This document shows, piece after piece, positions 1-12,900 of a stretch of 62,000 nt of DNA (positions are counted from its first letter, which is position 1; every line of letters begins with the position of its first letter). A model generated the notes under the pieces. The model was not told the origin of the DNA and did not search any database. It saw only the letters and a program-made list of their open reading frames with translations. The DNA is taken from assembly GCA_002633005.1 (NCBI GenBank), contig NMRA01000587.1, positions 1 through 62,000 on the forward strand, written 5' to 3'. A program made the translations under genes and the position numbers. This stretch comes from Phoronis australis (taxonomy: Eukaryota; Phoronida; Phoronidae).

Positions 1-1776
1 CACCATCATGAACAAATACGCCTATTACTTCTATTACTAATACTAGTACCTTTAGAGAATGAAATAGAAACTTATATATATTATGTATTAGGCGTCAATA
101 ACGGGCATCAAATTTAAATAAGTTTTTAATATATACACCTGGGGCACCCGGACACGAACAGCAACTTTTACTAATACATGTATTACTAGATCCAATTAAG
201 AAATTGAAATGATGTGTTGACAACATAAGTCTTGCCGAATGCGAGTGATATGAATTAAAACTTAAATATAAATCAGAGTTTCAAGATGAATCAGAATTTC
301 AACATATCTACATGTAAAAGTACTCACGTATTGGCTTTGTGCCAAACCCTTTTGCTTTCAGTTCAGGTTGCTTTTGTTGTGTCAAAGGCTGACCCATGGT
401 TTCATAGGGGGCTCGTGTGCTAGTGCAGCAGGCCTATTTATCTTTTAATAGCCCGATATTCAAAACAAAGAAATTGCCCACGTGAAATGCTTACTGTTTT
501 GCATCAATAAGCACAATGTGTGGGGAAGCTGAATTATGAGAAGCCATCTTATCCCACATCACTTCATTTTCACCAAAAGAATTTTAACAGCTTAGTCATG
601 AATGGTGTTCTTTCAATATTATATTTACATCTCACATTCAAAGAATCGGAATTTACTTCTGATTTTCCTAAGTTTAATTCATTTAAATTCGTGAAGGCGT
701 ACCAAAAGCGGCCGCTGAGCAAATACATGCTGTACACAGGGGCGGATGCAGGAATTCGAATTGCGGGGGAGGGCAGGGTCACGATAAAGACATATATTCA
801 TGCCAGTGGAATATAATGCATACATGTATGAACTAACAACATGAACGTGAATATTTAGACAATACTCCTACAAACGCAAATGAGAAAATTTTAAGTGTTT
901 AATACAAATAATAGTTTTGTTGGCTTACTATTACTGTAGTATGATCCTAAAATCAAGCAAACGTCATCTAATGGAACAGGTCTGAAAACTTTAGAAAGAT
1001 TTAGGTGTTCAAATCACAAATCACAAACAGGAAGCGAATCACTTGAGAGATTTCCCAGAGAGAGATTGATTATGCTCCGTTTTGTTGTAGATGGCGAATG
1101 GCTTTTTTAGAAAATATGATGCTGATTCCAACAGTTTCAGTTCAGCTAGTAAGTATCAGTGTGCAATTGATCACCGATGAAACGAAGTAAATATATTACG
1201 CATTTTTGTTTGGTGCTATTGTGTGTATGCGCCGGAGACCCGTTCTTGACGAGGGAATAAAGTATTGAATATAACTTAAAATGCACATTTTCGTATAGAA
1301 CCCACTCATCCGAGTGCCGTGTATCGCATACTCACTTTCGTGATTAGTATCCTCCTGGATCAGGCATCAGAATGCACATTGTTGCGTAGGCCGCCTAGAA
1401 AGTACTCAAGCCACGACAGTCTTGCTCAAAATTATGTTCTATTGAACCAATGTCCAATCGGTTGAACCAAGCGTTAATGATGCCCAAAAGTACTGTACAC
1501 GTAGGCAACAGAAAATCTGTCACTTGGGAGTTCACAAGCATGCAAGCACGAATGGCGATGATTTTTGAATAGAAACACATATGAATTCCAATGGTGGCTA
1601 CTGTTGTTTTACAAAATTGGAAGCGTTTTAGGGGGACAATGTCCCTTATAGGACAAAGATGTAACTTGGATGATGTTCTTGTTTTAGTGATATTCCGTTA
1701 ACAAATTTAGTCGGTGAACGTTCTTAATCAAAGAGAAGAACGGAATAAAGTTATTTGTTCCTGTTTTTGAATAGTT

Positions 1777-1780
<4 letters not shown>
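1..1780. other. Non-coding flank, no gene recognised
   Basis: AT-rich sequence. The short open frames here (the longest just under 100 codons, around 520-816) have no domain, no consistent composition and overlapping antisense frames, so I do not call genes. I see no splice-bounded exon and no obvious transposon end. Confidence 0.5.

Positions 1781-1838
<58 letters not shown>
1781..1838. repeat. (TAA)n microsatellite
   Basis: An uninterrupted TAA trinucleotide run of about 19 units. It abuts the segment that follows (ACTTTATTTAAAGAGG and onward) and is therefore probably the tail of a retroposed element rather than a free-standing microsatellite. Confidence 0.95.
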
Positions 1839-2240
1839 CTTTATTTAAAGAGGATAAAAATACAATAAATTTAAAACATGCTTTAGCCGAAGGCTAATAT
1901 CCAGCATGGTCATGATTTACAATGAATCCCCGGATGTTGATCCAGCGGCGCAAGATTTTGCCTCACAAATATATTGGCACTTGTAAAAATTGAGAGGTTT
2001 AACTATACGTCAGCATATTTGGAATGTTTTTCACTAGCAAGGAAAGTAACCCAAAAGCGTTTTTCAAGGGTGACCGAATCCTTCAAATTACGAAATAAGT
2101 AATTCGGATGTTTCCTCGTCATAGGAAGCGAACTAGAACGGATTACCTCTATAAATTTGTGGCCACGGCTGAATTTCGAACAGTCTCTCGAATTGACTAA
2201 GAGATCCACTTCCTTGAGCAAGATGAAATTGGTAAGAAGT
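1781..2240 (-). mobile_element. Probable 3' end of a non-LTR retroelement
   Basis: Read on the minus strand, a stretch with a short hairpin (TTAGCCTTCGGCTAA, near 1885) runs into CCTCTTTAAATAAAG and then a (TTA)n tail. This arrangement of a unique 3' UTR, small stem and simple-repeat tail is typical of non-LTR retrotransposon or SINE 3' ends. A 72-codon open stretch upstream on the same strand (2003-2221) could be a remnant of its ORF, but I recognise no reverse-transcriptase motif. The 5' limit is arbitrary. Confidence 0.35.
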
Positions 2241-3639
2241 TTTAAGGTGGATGGTTCATTTTAATTTAAAATATGAAAATACAAGACGACCAGGATTTTG
2301 TTTTGGAAATGATCATTTTTCTTCTTGTTTTGCGATTTTATAAAACTATCGTACAAATTACGTTTGACTTAGAATTTATTTATTGCGACAAGAAGAATTT
2401 TAAATTGACAATTTCAATCTTTTTGGTGATTATCTAGCCTTCTGTTTCCACGGAATTTGAGCAAAATTTGATTTTCATAAATCAACAAATAACATGGAAA
2501 CCATTCGCAAAACACATCAGTATTCGTATACATTGTTTGCCTGGCACACGACTTCATAAACCTGAAGTTCAGTGATGTTTTTAGATTTTGCTATTTCGTT
2601 GCGCACACTCAGAAGGTCAAATTCTAACAAAATTAGTATAAAGTTCTGCTTATTTTAAAAAGTAGGTTTTAGTAAAACGATATCAATTTGAATATTGGTT
2701 TGAATACATCGATTTTGCGCTTGATGAAGTTTACAATTAAAATAAAGCGGGAGCACTATGTGTTTAAAATTCACGCGCTCTAGGTGGCGCTACGTGACGC
2801 AAGCTAGTGGCTAGTGAAACTTAGACCACATGCTTTGCTTGTAACGGGCGGCGGTATCTCATGAATATTTCGTGATCCAGCCAAACACCAAGAAACTAGC
2901 CCAACGGAACGTAGCCACGGGTTGCGTCATCTGCCGACGCAAGACACTCGCGAACACTTGTGGGCTCTCGTTTTTGTGGCAAAAATTGCTTTAGGAGACG
3001 TAGTCTAGATTACGTGACCGCTTCTAATGTCGCAGTAAAATAATCCGTGAATCCGTTTGAAATTGTCTGTATTCACAATTTGTGTTACGTCTGCCTCGTG
3101 CAAATGATTTGTTGAGGATGCTGCACTAAGCAGTATATGTTTTTGCCCAATTTTCGAGGTGACAACTAAGTACAGTTAAACAACTTATTTAAAATTTGAA
3201 TACCAAATCTAATCGTCGTACATGGTGGATGTCCAAGTGAGCTTGACTAAACAGTCTAAACTAATTGTGATTATATCCTAAATCTAGTACTTAGCTATAA
3301 ACAGCGTGTTATAACCACTTATGGTAAAGCAAAATGTTTGTTTTGTGCCAGTCGTATTTTTTGAACTGGTGCTACAAACTGAATCCATTCTGATTTACTT
3401 TTTGTTTAAAATGGGATTTATTTCAATATTATTTATGGGCGTGAACGCATTTTGCTTCATTCTTAAACGTTTATTAAACGACAAACTTTTTCTAATGATT
3501 ATTAAACGCATATCCCCTGGCTGAGGAGTGTTGACAATACTGTCCTCGCATACCAGCACCAAATGACCAAACTCCATGTTGGCTTGTGTGAACAATTAAG
3601 TGTTTCAGTTATTGACTTTTGAAGTACATGTCTTTTTAG
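2241..3639. other. Intergenic, possible promoter region
   Basis: No coding exon recognised. The segment near 2770-2990 is more GC-rich than its surroundings and includes several ACG/CGC-containing motifs, so it could be a promoter for the secreted-peptide exon downstream. This is not demonstrable from sequence alone. Confidence 0.25.
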
Positions 3640-3813
3640 ATCTTCGTTTGTGCTCTCCTGGCTTGTGTAGCCGGCCTGCTCCAAGCTGGTGGTGCCACGA
3701 AGTACGACATCCAGGATGGTAACGTCGATAACGTGGATGACACAAATCCCAGCGCACGTTACTTTTACATAAACTTTCCACAACAATGTAATAAAATGAA
3801 GACCCTGTCATGA
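3640..3813 (+). CDS. Partial gene: exon with signal-peptide-like N-terminus
   Basis: After a good acceptor (GTCTTTTTAG, ending at 3639) a phase-0 frame opens with IFVCALLACVAGLLQAGG. That is a hydrophobic core ending in small residues, as in a secretory signal peptide. It is followed by a short acidic stretch (YDIQDGNVDNVDDTNPSARY) and runs to a TGA at 3811-3813. Codon bias is GC-richer than the flanks, consistent with real coding DNA. No ATG lies in frame in this exon, so the initiator (perhaps only one or two residues, as in many secreted-peptide genes) must be in an unseen upstream exon. The true exon may end earlier at a donor, for example near GCAC|GTTACT. An AATAAA sits at 3790. The family is not recognised; it could be a small secreted or structural peptide, or a pseudo-exon. 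Confidence 0.35.
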   Translation: MFVCALLACVAGLLQAGGATKYDIQDGNVDNVDDTNPSARYFYINFPQQCNKMKTLS

Positions 3814-3929
3814 GCCATCCATTAATGTTCATGCTATGATAAAACCAACAACTGCAATATTCATAATCCTAAAATTGTCTCAAGTGATATGAACACAAAA
3901 AAGAATCTGTGATGGACAGATAAATAAGT

Positions 3930-4236
3930 TCTCAAGGCATCCTCAAGGAAGGAGGTACCAAACCCTTGCAGTGACAATTGATAGTGGAGTACCTTCCAGT
4001 AAACAGACGCTCAGTGGAGTTCCTTACACAGACTTGTGGTATCCTCAAGGAAGGGGGCCAAACCCTTTCACTGACTACTGTACGTCACCGAGGTACCTTA
4101 GAGACTTGTGGCATCCTCAAGGAAAGGGGGCCAAACCCTTTCACTGACCAAGTCAGTGGAGTACCTTACACAGACTTGTGGCGTCCTTAAGGAAGGGGGG
4201 CCAAACCCTTTCTGACTATCATAAGTCATTGGAGTA
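3930..4236. repeat. Minisatellite, period about 70 bp
   Basis: Three good copies and one diverged copy of a unit containing ATCCTCAAGGAAGGGGGCC followed by AAACCCTTTCACTGAC. The landmark ATCCTCAAGG (or GTCCTTAAGG) recurs at about 3939, 4041, 4113 and 4183, so the last three copies are spaced 70-72 bp apart. Confidence 0.85.
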
Positions 4237-6004
4237 TCTATATGCAACACTGAGTTATTCCAGCACTTCAAAGTCCCTTTGACCAAAGTCATCAATCAGC
4301 CGAAAGGAGTAGATAGCCTCATCTTCGTCGTAATGGATATTAAACTAAGACAGATATCCGAGGACCTGAAAGAATACTATAATTCATAAATGATTTGTTG
4401 CTATGGCATATAAGAATTATTTGAACAGTGTTATGCGAAAATGTTACCCTACTTGGAAATTATGCACAACATTTTAACAAAGGTGACATAATACTATCAA
4501 ACTACAAGGTTGTGAAAAGAAAAAAGAAATAGCTAGATAGGTCATGTCAGTATTTGTCTGACAGTGTCTTAAGAGGTGGTGTTGGCATAGGAGCTGAAAA
4601 GCACCGCCTGATAGGTGGAGGGGAGAGCCAAAGTGAAGGAGGCTTTGACCGTGTGTCCACGAGACCCTGTCCAACTGAATAACTGACAAAATGCAAGTAG
4701 AATCAGTAGAAGCAGGAAAATAGAAGGATATAGACCAAGAGCTAGAAGCAGAGTCTGGTGAGAAAGAAATGTAAGACATGATGATGATAGAAACTGATAA
4801 ATAGGAGTGAAATTATAACAACAAAAATAATGAAGAAAATAACAACTGGTTTGGTCCACAGCAACTTCCAACAAAGCTTACCTGGAGGATATAGATCAGG
4901 GTGAGATTTATGAACAATCTAGGCAAACCTCAATTGTTCTGTTAAAAATTATATATACTGGCCCGTGGTCAGAAAAAAAGTTTATCGAAAGCATGTGTTT
5001 CATAGTAGTGGACCACAAAGTCTTGGAAACACAGGACTGCAGTAGAACTGTACATTTGTAATATTTGTTTAATCTAAACTTAAAATATTTTCATTTTCTA
5101 TCTTGACATATTCTGACTAAAATGTCATGACCAATAAGGCAAAATGGGTGTGGACCTCTCTGGCAACAAGCCAACCCAAGTCTATCAGTGGTTTGACCAA
5201 CAAAAATGTGAAGCAAAATAGAAAAAAAAAAAACTTAAATATAAAAATCATTGTTCTCACTACGAGAAATAACTGTTTAGTTTTCTTTTACATTGAGTTT
5301 TCATCAGGAAAAGTTGAAGTGCTTCAGTATTGTAAACCAAACATTCAATACGATTCACAGGACCACCCCTAGCGGCAGTACTCGGAACTACGAAGTGAGT
5401 CAGAAATTCGCCTGATTGTCAGAAATTGACGAAGTTTTTATTTGGAACAAGTGTCTGAAATAGTTCATTAATGAACCCTTTAGTGCGGAATACAGTTCAT
5501 TACATTCGCAAATTATGCTATATACCAATAAATTCAGATCAAAGTTGAAGGTCGCGGGAACAGGCGACTTTTTCAACTTTTAAGTGCAGGGAAGTGAAAA
5601 CTACTCACATAATCGTGTTCGCAAGGCTCCCTTTTGTTCTTTCACGAAGTTTCACGTAAAAATTCGCGAGTTTAGTCTTCTCCTGGGTTGAAAACCAAAT
5701 AGCAGTCATTTTTACCGGCAGCCATTTTGGTCTGAAAAATCGGTCACGTCCCTGCAAAAAACTTGTGCAAAGTATTATTAAACGAATTTTGCGACAAAAA
5801 AGATTATCAGATAAGTAAAACAATATATTATTTCATACTTTATGATAATTTTTATTCACATTTATTACATTTTTGAGTGATTTTTTGCCGATTGTAGTGA
5901 GCGAATTTAACACGGTGACAGATACGCGAAGGGATTTGATGACGTATGTTGTCCTCGCTAATTAGAGACGATATGGTACCATCTACTCAGAAGATGGACA
6001 CATG
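4237..6004. other. Intergenic, nothing recognised
   Basis: AT-rich DNA with short overlapping open frames on both strands and no domain-like translation. No RNA gene or element ends were seen. Confidence 0.4.
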
Positions 6005-6475
6005 ACACAGACTCACAGTGCTGTGCGTGAGCTTGGAATCCTGCATATAATCTCAAGATTAAGCTGAAGTGAGCGTTGCATGAACTCGGAATTGAATATT
6101 CTTTAAGGCAAACGGGAAATTTTGTTCGCTGAAAATTTTTGTAATTATTGGCCTCACGATCAACCATTTTCTCCTTTACCGTAACTTGTATCGCTGAACC
6201 GGAGGAATATGTGAATGGCTAAATTGATTATTGTATAGTGAAACTGATCGCCTACAGTTGAAAAGGTTGGTTAAAATAGACATTTTATTTAAATCATTTT
6301 AAATGTAACTTGATTTAGTGCAGTGCAAATTTTTAAGAACATGAATGCGATTCTTTGAGTGAACTTGTCAAGTTGCCTCGAGCATTCCAAGTTCACGCAA
6401 CACTCACTTCCGCTTAATCTTGAAATTAAGCACGATTCCAAGTTCACGTACAACATTGCGACTGCGAGTCTGTGT
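6005..6475. repeat. Long imperfect inverted repeat (hairpin element)
   Basis: The left arm (about 6005-6092) pairs with the right arm (about 6384-6475). Matched blocks include ACACAGACTC, CAAGATTAAGC, GAAGTGAG and GTTGC, with roughly four bases in five identical over about 90 bp. The spacer is about 290 bp. Each arm itself contains a repeated CGTGAACTTGGAAT-like word. A foldback or MITE-type element is the simplest reading. No target-site duplication was recognised. Confidence 0.6.
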
Positions 6476-6942
6476 CGTGTGCAGTTGCACACGTCTGACG
6501 GTCTGTTTACTGTTAATAACCCATTGAAAAAATTACAGTCTAAGAACCTTCCTCGGTCATATTTACAACAGAACCTAACTATCAAAATAAAAAAGAAAGG
6601 CTTATTGTTACCGCATGCGCTCAGGAACAAATTCTTTAAAGCGTTCAAAGGATAAAACTTCATAGATTCCAGGTTGCAGTAAAAATTCGCGAATCAAGTT
6701 CCCCGCCATTGCCCTACTAGTTTTTGATCTTCAGCCTGTAGAGAGCGAATAACTAATTGGGGATGAACAGAAAGCGTAAAGTGTGCTTTTTCTATTATGA
6801 ATAATGAATTTATGTAACCAGGTTATATGTACACATCGCTCGTATGAAAATACGATCACTCATTAAATACTTTTTGACATAAAGGCCAATAACTGAAAGT
6901 AAATCTGGACCATTGCGAATTAAGGTAGGATAGTAACCATGA

Positions 6943-6950
6943 TGACGTCA
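6943..6950. promoter_or_regulatory. Consensus CRE palindrome upstream of TTC24-like gene
   Basis: The perfect octamer TGACGTCA lies 46 bp upstream of the proposed TTC24 start codon and is preceded by GTAACCAT. This is the CREB/ATF site consensus, and the position fits a proximal promoter or the 5' UTR. The activity is inferred. Confidence 0.35.
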
Positions 6951-6995
6951 CAGGTCGTCATCAACATTTCGTGAACACAGTGGCCAGGGTTCAAC

Positions 6996-9900
6996 ATGGA
7001 GCGCAGGTGAGATAAGATTTTACACCGTCGAAAGTTCTTGATTAGTTTCCATGAACGCGTGAGCCTCATTAACATTTCTCGTGGTTCTTCAGAGGCTAGT
7101 ATTGCTATCGATCATGCAAATATAGCGTGAGTGTGCAGTGAGTGCGTAGCGAGACGGTATTCGACATGTCTCGATAGGCCTACGGCTACATGTCACTCAT
7201 AGTGTACCCAATTATCGGACGGAACCTAAATATGGGACATTTCATAAAATCTTACTTGAAGCATAATCTGAGAATTAAGTGACACCAATTTTTGTTCTGC
7301 TGTAATGTATTCAATGTTCGGCACCGTCCCGTTTTTTTTACAGCGTTGCCTCGTATTCGCCGTATTGATTTCACCGAGAGAGGGTGCAGTTTAGACCCCC
7401 AAAAATACAGCTAGGTACCAGTAACACTGTGTGTTTTTCTTCCATAAACCCCGAAATTGCACACAGCCAGGGTATTTCTGCTCGTCAACTCGCCGTGAAA
7501 CCTATATCAACATGTAGAGCTAAAGACCGGACAGAGTGCATGCACAATCTGGGAATCAAACGATCGACACTCACCTTGCCCTGCCCCTTACAGCTGTTTA
7601 AGTCGCAACAATCTAATAGACATCCTTTTCTTGCGTAATCCTCTGCCTTTTCTAACAAAGAAAATTTGTACGCTTGTGACACGTGCACTATACGGCCATT
7701 GTGACATCTCTCGGGAGGTAGCTTAATTCGCAACAGCAAAATTTCTTCTGAGTGAAATTCGGTTTTTCGGTATCAAAATTCTAAAAACTTATAATGAAGT
7801 TATACCTGTTCCAATAATTTTTCGTGACGTGTACGCAACTCTTGAAAGAACAACAGTTGACGGAATCGGTGAAAAAAGAAACTTGTCAATAATTAAGTGA
7901 CGCAGTCGCTAACGTAGAATTGTCACAATTCTACGTTAGCGACTGAGTGATGAGGACTTGACAGGGTCCTCGGGGGTCTCATGCCCCACTGGTTTATATT
8001 CACTAGTTTGAAAAGGCTTTGCCCAGTTACACGTAAAAGAGATCATGCAGCTAATGCGGCAAGTAGAACTATACTCTCGTTTATCACATTGGTGTAGAAT
8101 CACAGTGGAACTGTGGTTTTCTGTTTAGCCCAGACCGTCCGGAGTTGCACTATATACCAACTACGGATGTTGTCTCACAACGATTTAGCGTTATGGATCG
8201 CCCCACTACTTTTAAGCAGCAGAATAACGGTAGAACTCCATTTTTTCTAACACAGTTATATAATCAATTTTACTGAAGGAAGACAGTGGTTTTTAATGGT
8301 AAACATTAATTTTGTGTCAGATTTTATCTTACTGCTTAATTTTTTACCCATGCACATCGGTGCAAAGTTGTATTATTTAGTATACAGCTTTGTACCAAGG
8401 CTACACTGACCTACACTACAGCAGTCACCGAGTTAGACAGTGACCACCGTCGCTAGTTGAAATACAGGTGTTGAAGCTCCTATAGGCGCTTCATAGAACT
8501 GAAGGTTTTCGGTGAATTATGCCTCTCACACTATAGGGTAATGGCAAGCACTGTTGCTGCAGTTATTTGACATGAAACTGGCTTTAAGATGTGGTAATTA
8601 AATTGTGTTGTATTTTCCAGAATGACATTAAGGAGTAAAACAAAGAATGACAAGAGGAAGTATGGCCTTCTTGCCTCCGACATAGAGAAGTATACACGTG
8701 TAGGTAGCCAGGAGCTGCAGAAAGGAAATTTAACGAGGGCGTGCGAGGCATTTGAATTTGCGTATCGTCGCTCACTGCAGCTAGGGGAAGGCTACACAGA
8801 ACGAGCATGTTCGCTGAATGTCGGCGCAATCTATGTCGCATTGGGACGTTACGAGCAAGGTTTGGAGTTCTTGCAAAAAGCTGTTCCCCCCATGAACAAA
8901 ACAGACAGCCGGTCCAATGGCGACTTGTACTACAACTTTGGAATTGGCTATGAGGGTCTTGGGAAATTTTCCGAGGCAGTCAAGTATTATGAGAAAGCCG
9001 CTGAAGAATATAAATCTGACGGTTTAGTCTTGGCAAACTCTGATTCTAAAGTATTACTTGATATCTATTCACATCTGGCAACTATCTACAGCAAACAAGG
9101 TGATCACGTGAAAGTTGCAAAAAGCTATGAATTTTTGTCAGCGGAATGTTTACGATTGAAATTTCCTATTCTTCGTGTCCAAGCGATGTCGCAGCAAGCT
9201 AACCACCTACATTCTGCCTTGGACTTAGACAGAGCCACGGCTGTTAGCGACGAGTGCTTTGACCTGTGTGTGAAGCTTGATGAATCCACGACTCTGGGTA
9301 AATCTATTAGATAAAAATTCGGATCAATGCTTGACTTAACTTATTGCTGTGCCATTAGGCCTATGGTTGTCTGTGTGGAATTGCGCTAATATGCGAACCA
9401 CTTCGGTAAAAATGATCGTGAAAAAAAGGACTAATTCGGTTATATATGCCATGGGTCAGGCACAGCAATAGAGTAGTACAAAATTTGAAAGTACCTCTAG
9501 AAACTCAAAAAATAGAGACAAACGCAAAAGTCAGCTATAGTCAAAACGGATGCTTTTATGAGCAAATATGGGCCCATGCAGGGGACATTACCTGCACCTA
9601 TATGCAAAACTTAGGTGCATGTGCTACTAGTAATTAATGGCAGGGCGTATTCTTTATTACAACTTGTTGTCATGTCATTTTTTTCCTAACAAATTGAAGC
9701 TATTGAGTATGAGTCCTGCTTGAGAAAACAATAAGTTAAGTTATCATTAAAAAGTCGCATCACTGTATCCTGAAGTAAATTTATTCAACTGGGTCAAGCT
9801 TAAACTTATCACCGTAATGCCACACACTGATTTTAAAAGCAGTACGAGTTGCAGAGATATTTTATTCCGTTTGCAGTCTAATAGAGGCGTAAACCTGTGT

Positions 9901-12900
9901 TCTGTAATAAAGCGTTTTATTTAATTGTGTCCCTGTTCCATGCAGCTAAGGTGTTCAACCAGCTAGGCCTGATCTACACGCAGTGTAAAGTCTACCAGAA
10001 GGCTGCATCGTGCTTCGAGGTGGCGCTACCCATGACAAGAGGGTTACACACCAACCGTTCAGTCGAGGCAGTCATCATGCAAAATCTGGGTGCTGTGTAT
10101 AATTCCATGGGAGATTATCAACGCTCTATCACTCTACACGAGGGTGCTGTTGACCTTCATGGTGAGAGCCTGGGTATTTAATATAGGAAATTGAATTTAT
10201 GCTGTGCCCCTATTTGTGACAATTGCCCAGGAAAGCATACAAGGATGCTGCCAGACATTTTGTCAGACATGTGCTGACCTCTAGGTGGACAACTGGAGGC
10301 AACAGTCACTTACTTTTGAGAACCAGTTTTCTCCACTGGTTACCAAGCTTCAAACTGGTTCTCAAAATTGGGGACCCATGCATATGACTATTATTCCACA
10401 TTTTTAGAACCAGTGAGTTTCCCCCACTGAATAACGGGCATGAAACTGCATGGTTCTGCAGGGCACCTGTAAGGGACTATTGCCCAAGGTACAGAACAGT
10501 CAGAGACTAATTGTCTTCTTCCTGAAGTGTCTGCAGTGAGCATGAACGAAAGCAAACAAAAGGCTGCGAAACGTAGAGAGTTCTGCATTCTTTTCTCTGC
10601 ACCAATGCTGGTGAATTCAGTTCTTTTTGTAAATGTAATTTCTCTTGCTATAAACTGTTCAATATTACAACTGCGAGGTTATTCGTCTCAGTCTGTCTAC
10701 CCCAACTGCATATACATACTAGGCTACACAAGACAAGGCTGTGTTGCTTAATCTTATTTGTGAGTGCATTTTGTTGATGGCGAGAATTGCACGAGTCTCA
10801 TTCTGAAGTTTAATTGAAAAGCATGATGTTGCCACCGTTATAAGGTCATCCAATGGCTGAGTGTTGAAAACCTGTCATTACAGTGATGTTGAAGGTCTCT
10901 AAAGCACCTTTTGTGTTGATGAGATATTGCTCAGATATTGTCATGTATGACAACTGAGCCTATGAGAGCACTATAGCTTTCATGAGCTAGTGACAGTCAT
11001 GATTAAGAATACCCTCGGTCATTTCGGTGGCTTCATCATATTGACTCTTTAATTTCAGGTCAAGTTGGTAACCGTTCGGGTCAAGGTCAGTGCTTCATGA
11101 ACCTAGCGTTTGCCTTCACTCAACTTCAAGACCCCACCTCTGCTGGGGACGCCTACCTCCACGCTCTGCAAGCTGCCAAAGACACTGGTAGGATCCGTCT
11201 ATTGAGTTCAGAGAGAGTCATATACTATTTATGAAACCACTGCATTAGCGACACTAAGTTGACGACAATCTTTAATCGATTCTCATAAGGACTAGGTACC
11301 TCAAACCCAATTAAATATTTGAAGTGAAGCGCAATTGCCCCATTCCCAGCCAACACAATAGAGATCTATATGGCTGGGCTGTCAACAGGTAATGAGGTGT
11401 AATAAAACATTACATAGGCCACCAAGCAGCTCAAGCATCTGGTCTGAATTCAATGGGCTATTGTGTTCACATTAGCAAATTTCAACTGTTGGAAGATCAT
11501 CGTCCAACTGTCAATGAATGTTTACCCACATGGTGTCCTCTTGATTGGACTCATAATTTTCCTTACCGTGATTGGATTCTATTTCTGTCACCACCTACAT
11601 CATGGTAACCATCAGTAGGCATATGTATGCATTGCTTCTGACTTGAGTTAGCAGTGGAACTTGAATTGTATTAAATTAAAGAAATACTTTGCAGACCAGT
11701 TTTAGGAGAATAAAATGCGAAGTTCATATTTCAATTTTCAATTTCAGCCAGCTTTAAATAAAGTACCCATTTCATACATGTACTCAACTGAAATACAGCA
11801 GTTACACAACTGTAATTGATGGGTATTCTGCTTTGGGAAGAATGTCTAAAATAATTGGAATTTGGCTTTTAAGATTTTTTGTTCCAGATGCTGCCACCCA
11901 TACAGAAGGTCACAGAAAATATTTCATTTGGTCAGTATTCTCAACCTTAATGGGTCACCAGTTGAGTTAATCCTGTCTGTTCACAGTGATATCTCTGTTG
12001 TTTCCTAGGTGACAAGGTGTGTCAGTGGCAGGCACTAGAGGGCCTTGCTGGTGTGGCTTGTACTAGGAATGACTCGGAGAAGGCAGTCACCTACTACAAG
12101 CAGGCCTTAAGCATACTAGCGGCGACCCCTGGTGACAAGACAGAGGTGCAGGAGAGGATTGTGGGCAAACTAACTGATGCCCTCAAGAACCAGGTGGAAC
12201 AGGTATGTTGGGTACAATACAGGTCACAAATTTTCCTGGTCCAGATGTCAATGACGGTGTCTAGAGAGCGGGGATGGCTTTCATTTTCAATAGTTCTGAT
12301 TAGCATTCAATCCATTTTGAGAACATTTCGCAAGAGGTGACGCTAGTTTGCTAAGCAAAGTCTAGTTTTCAACTGAGTTTTTCCTGTTAGGTGAATGTAC
12401 AACGCACTTTGGTAAATAATGCAGATGTATATAATTTATTTAGGCAAATTTTTGGATTTACTTCTCTGCCCTCAGTTGGAAGTATGGATAAAGACATTTG
12501 TTGAAATATCATAGCAAAAGTGTGATATCTGATTTTGTAAGTGCATCTCTGCTAAATGTTAAATTTGCTTCGCTAGGCAGCTGTCCCTCCTTGTGATCCC
12601 CGGCGATCCAAGCACTGAATTGTTGTTGCTTGTTCAGCAAAATAATCATGCAGACCTGTGTACCATACGCAAAACATGCGGATTCTTACGGAAATCAAGC
12701 CTCCAGTACACAAGTATGCACAGCCAGGCAAAAATACGCAAATTCAGCAAATTCAAAAGAGATTATTAATTTGCTTGTTTCTCAATAAATACGCCGATTT
12801 GTAGTCGAAACGGACGAAGAAGAAGATTTTAATGATAGAAATTTAAAAAAATATTGTAAATTAAAATCATTATTTTAGCCAAAAAGTTGAGCTACAAACT

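Noticed and set aside
3930-4236. CRISPR-like array
   Set aside because: Units are contiguous tandem repeats without unique spacers, in animal DNA.
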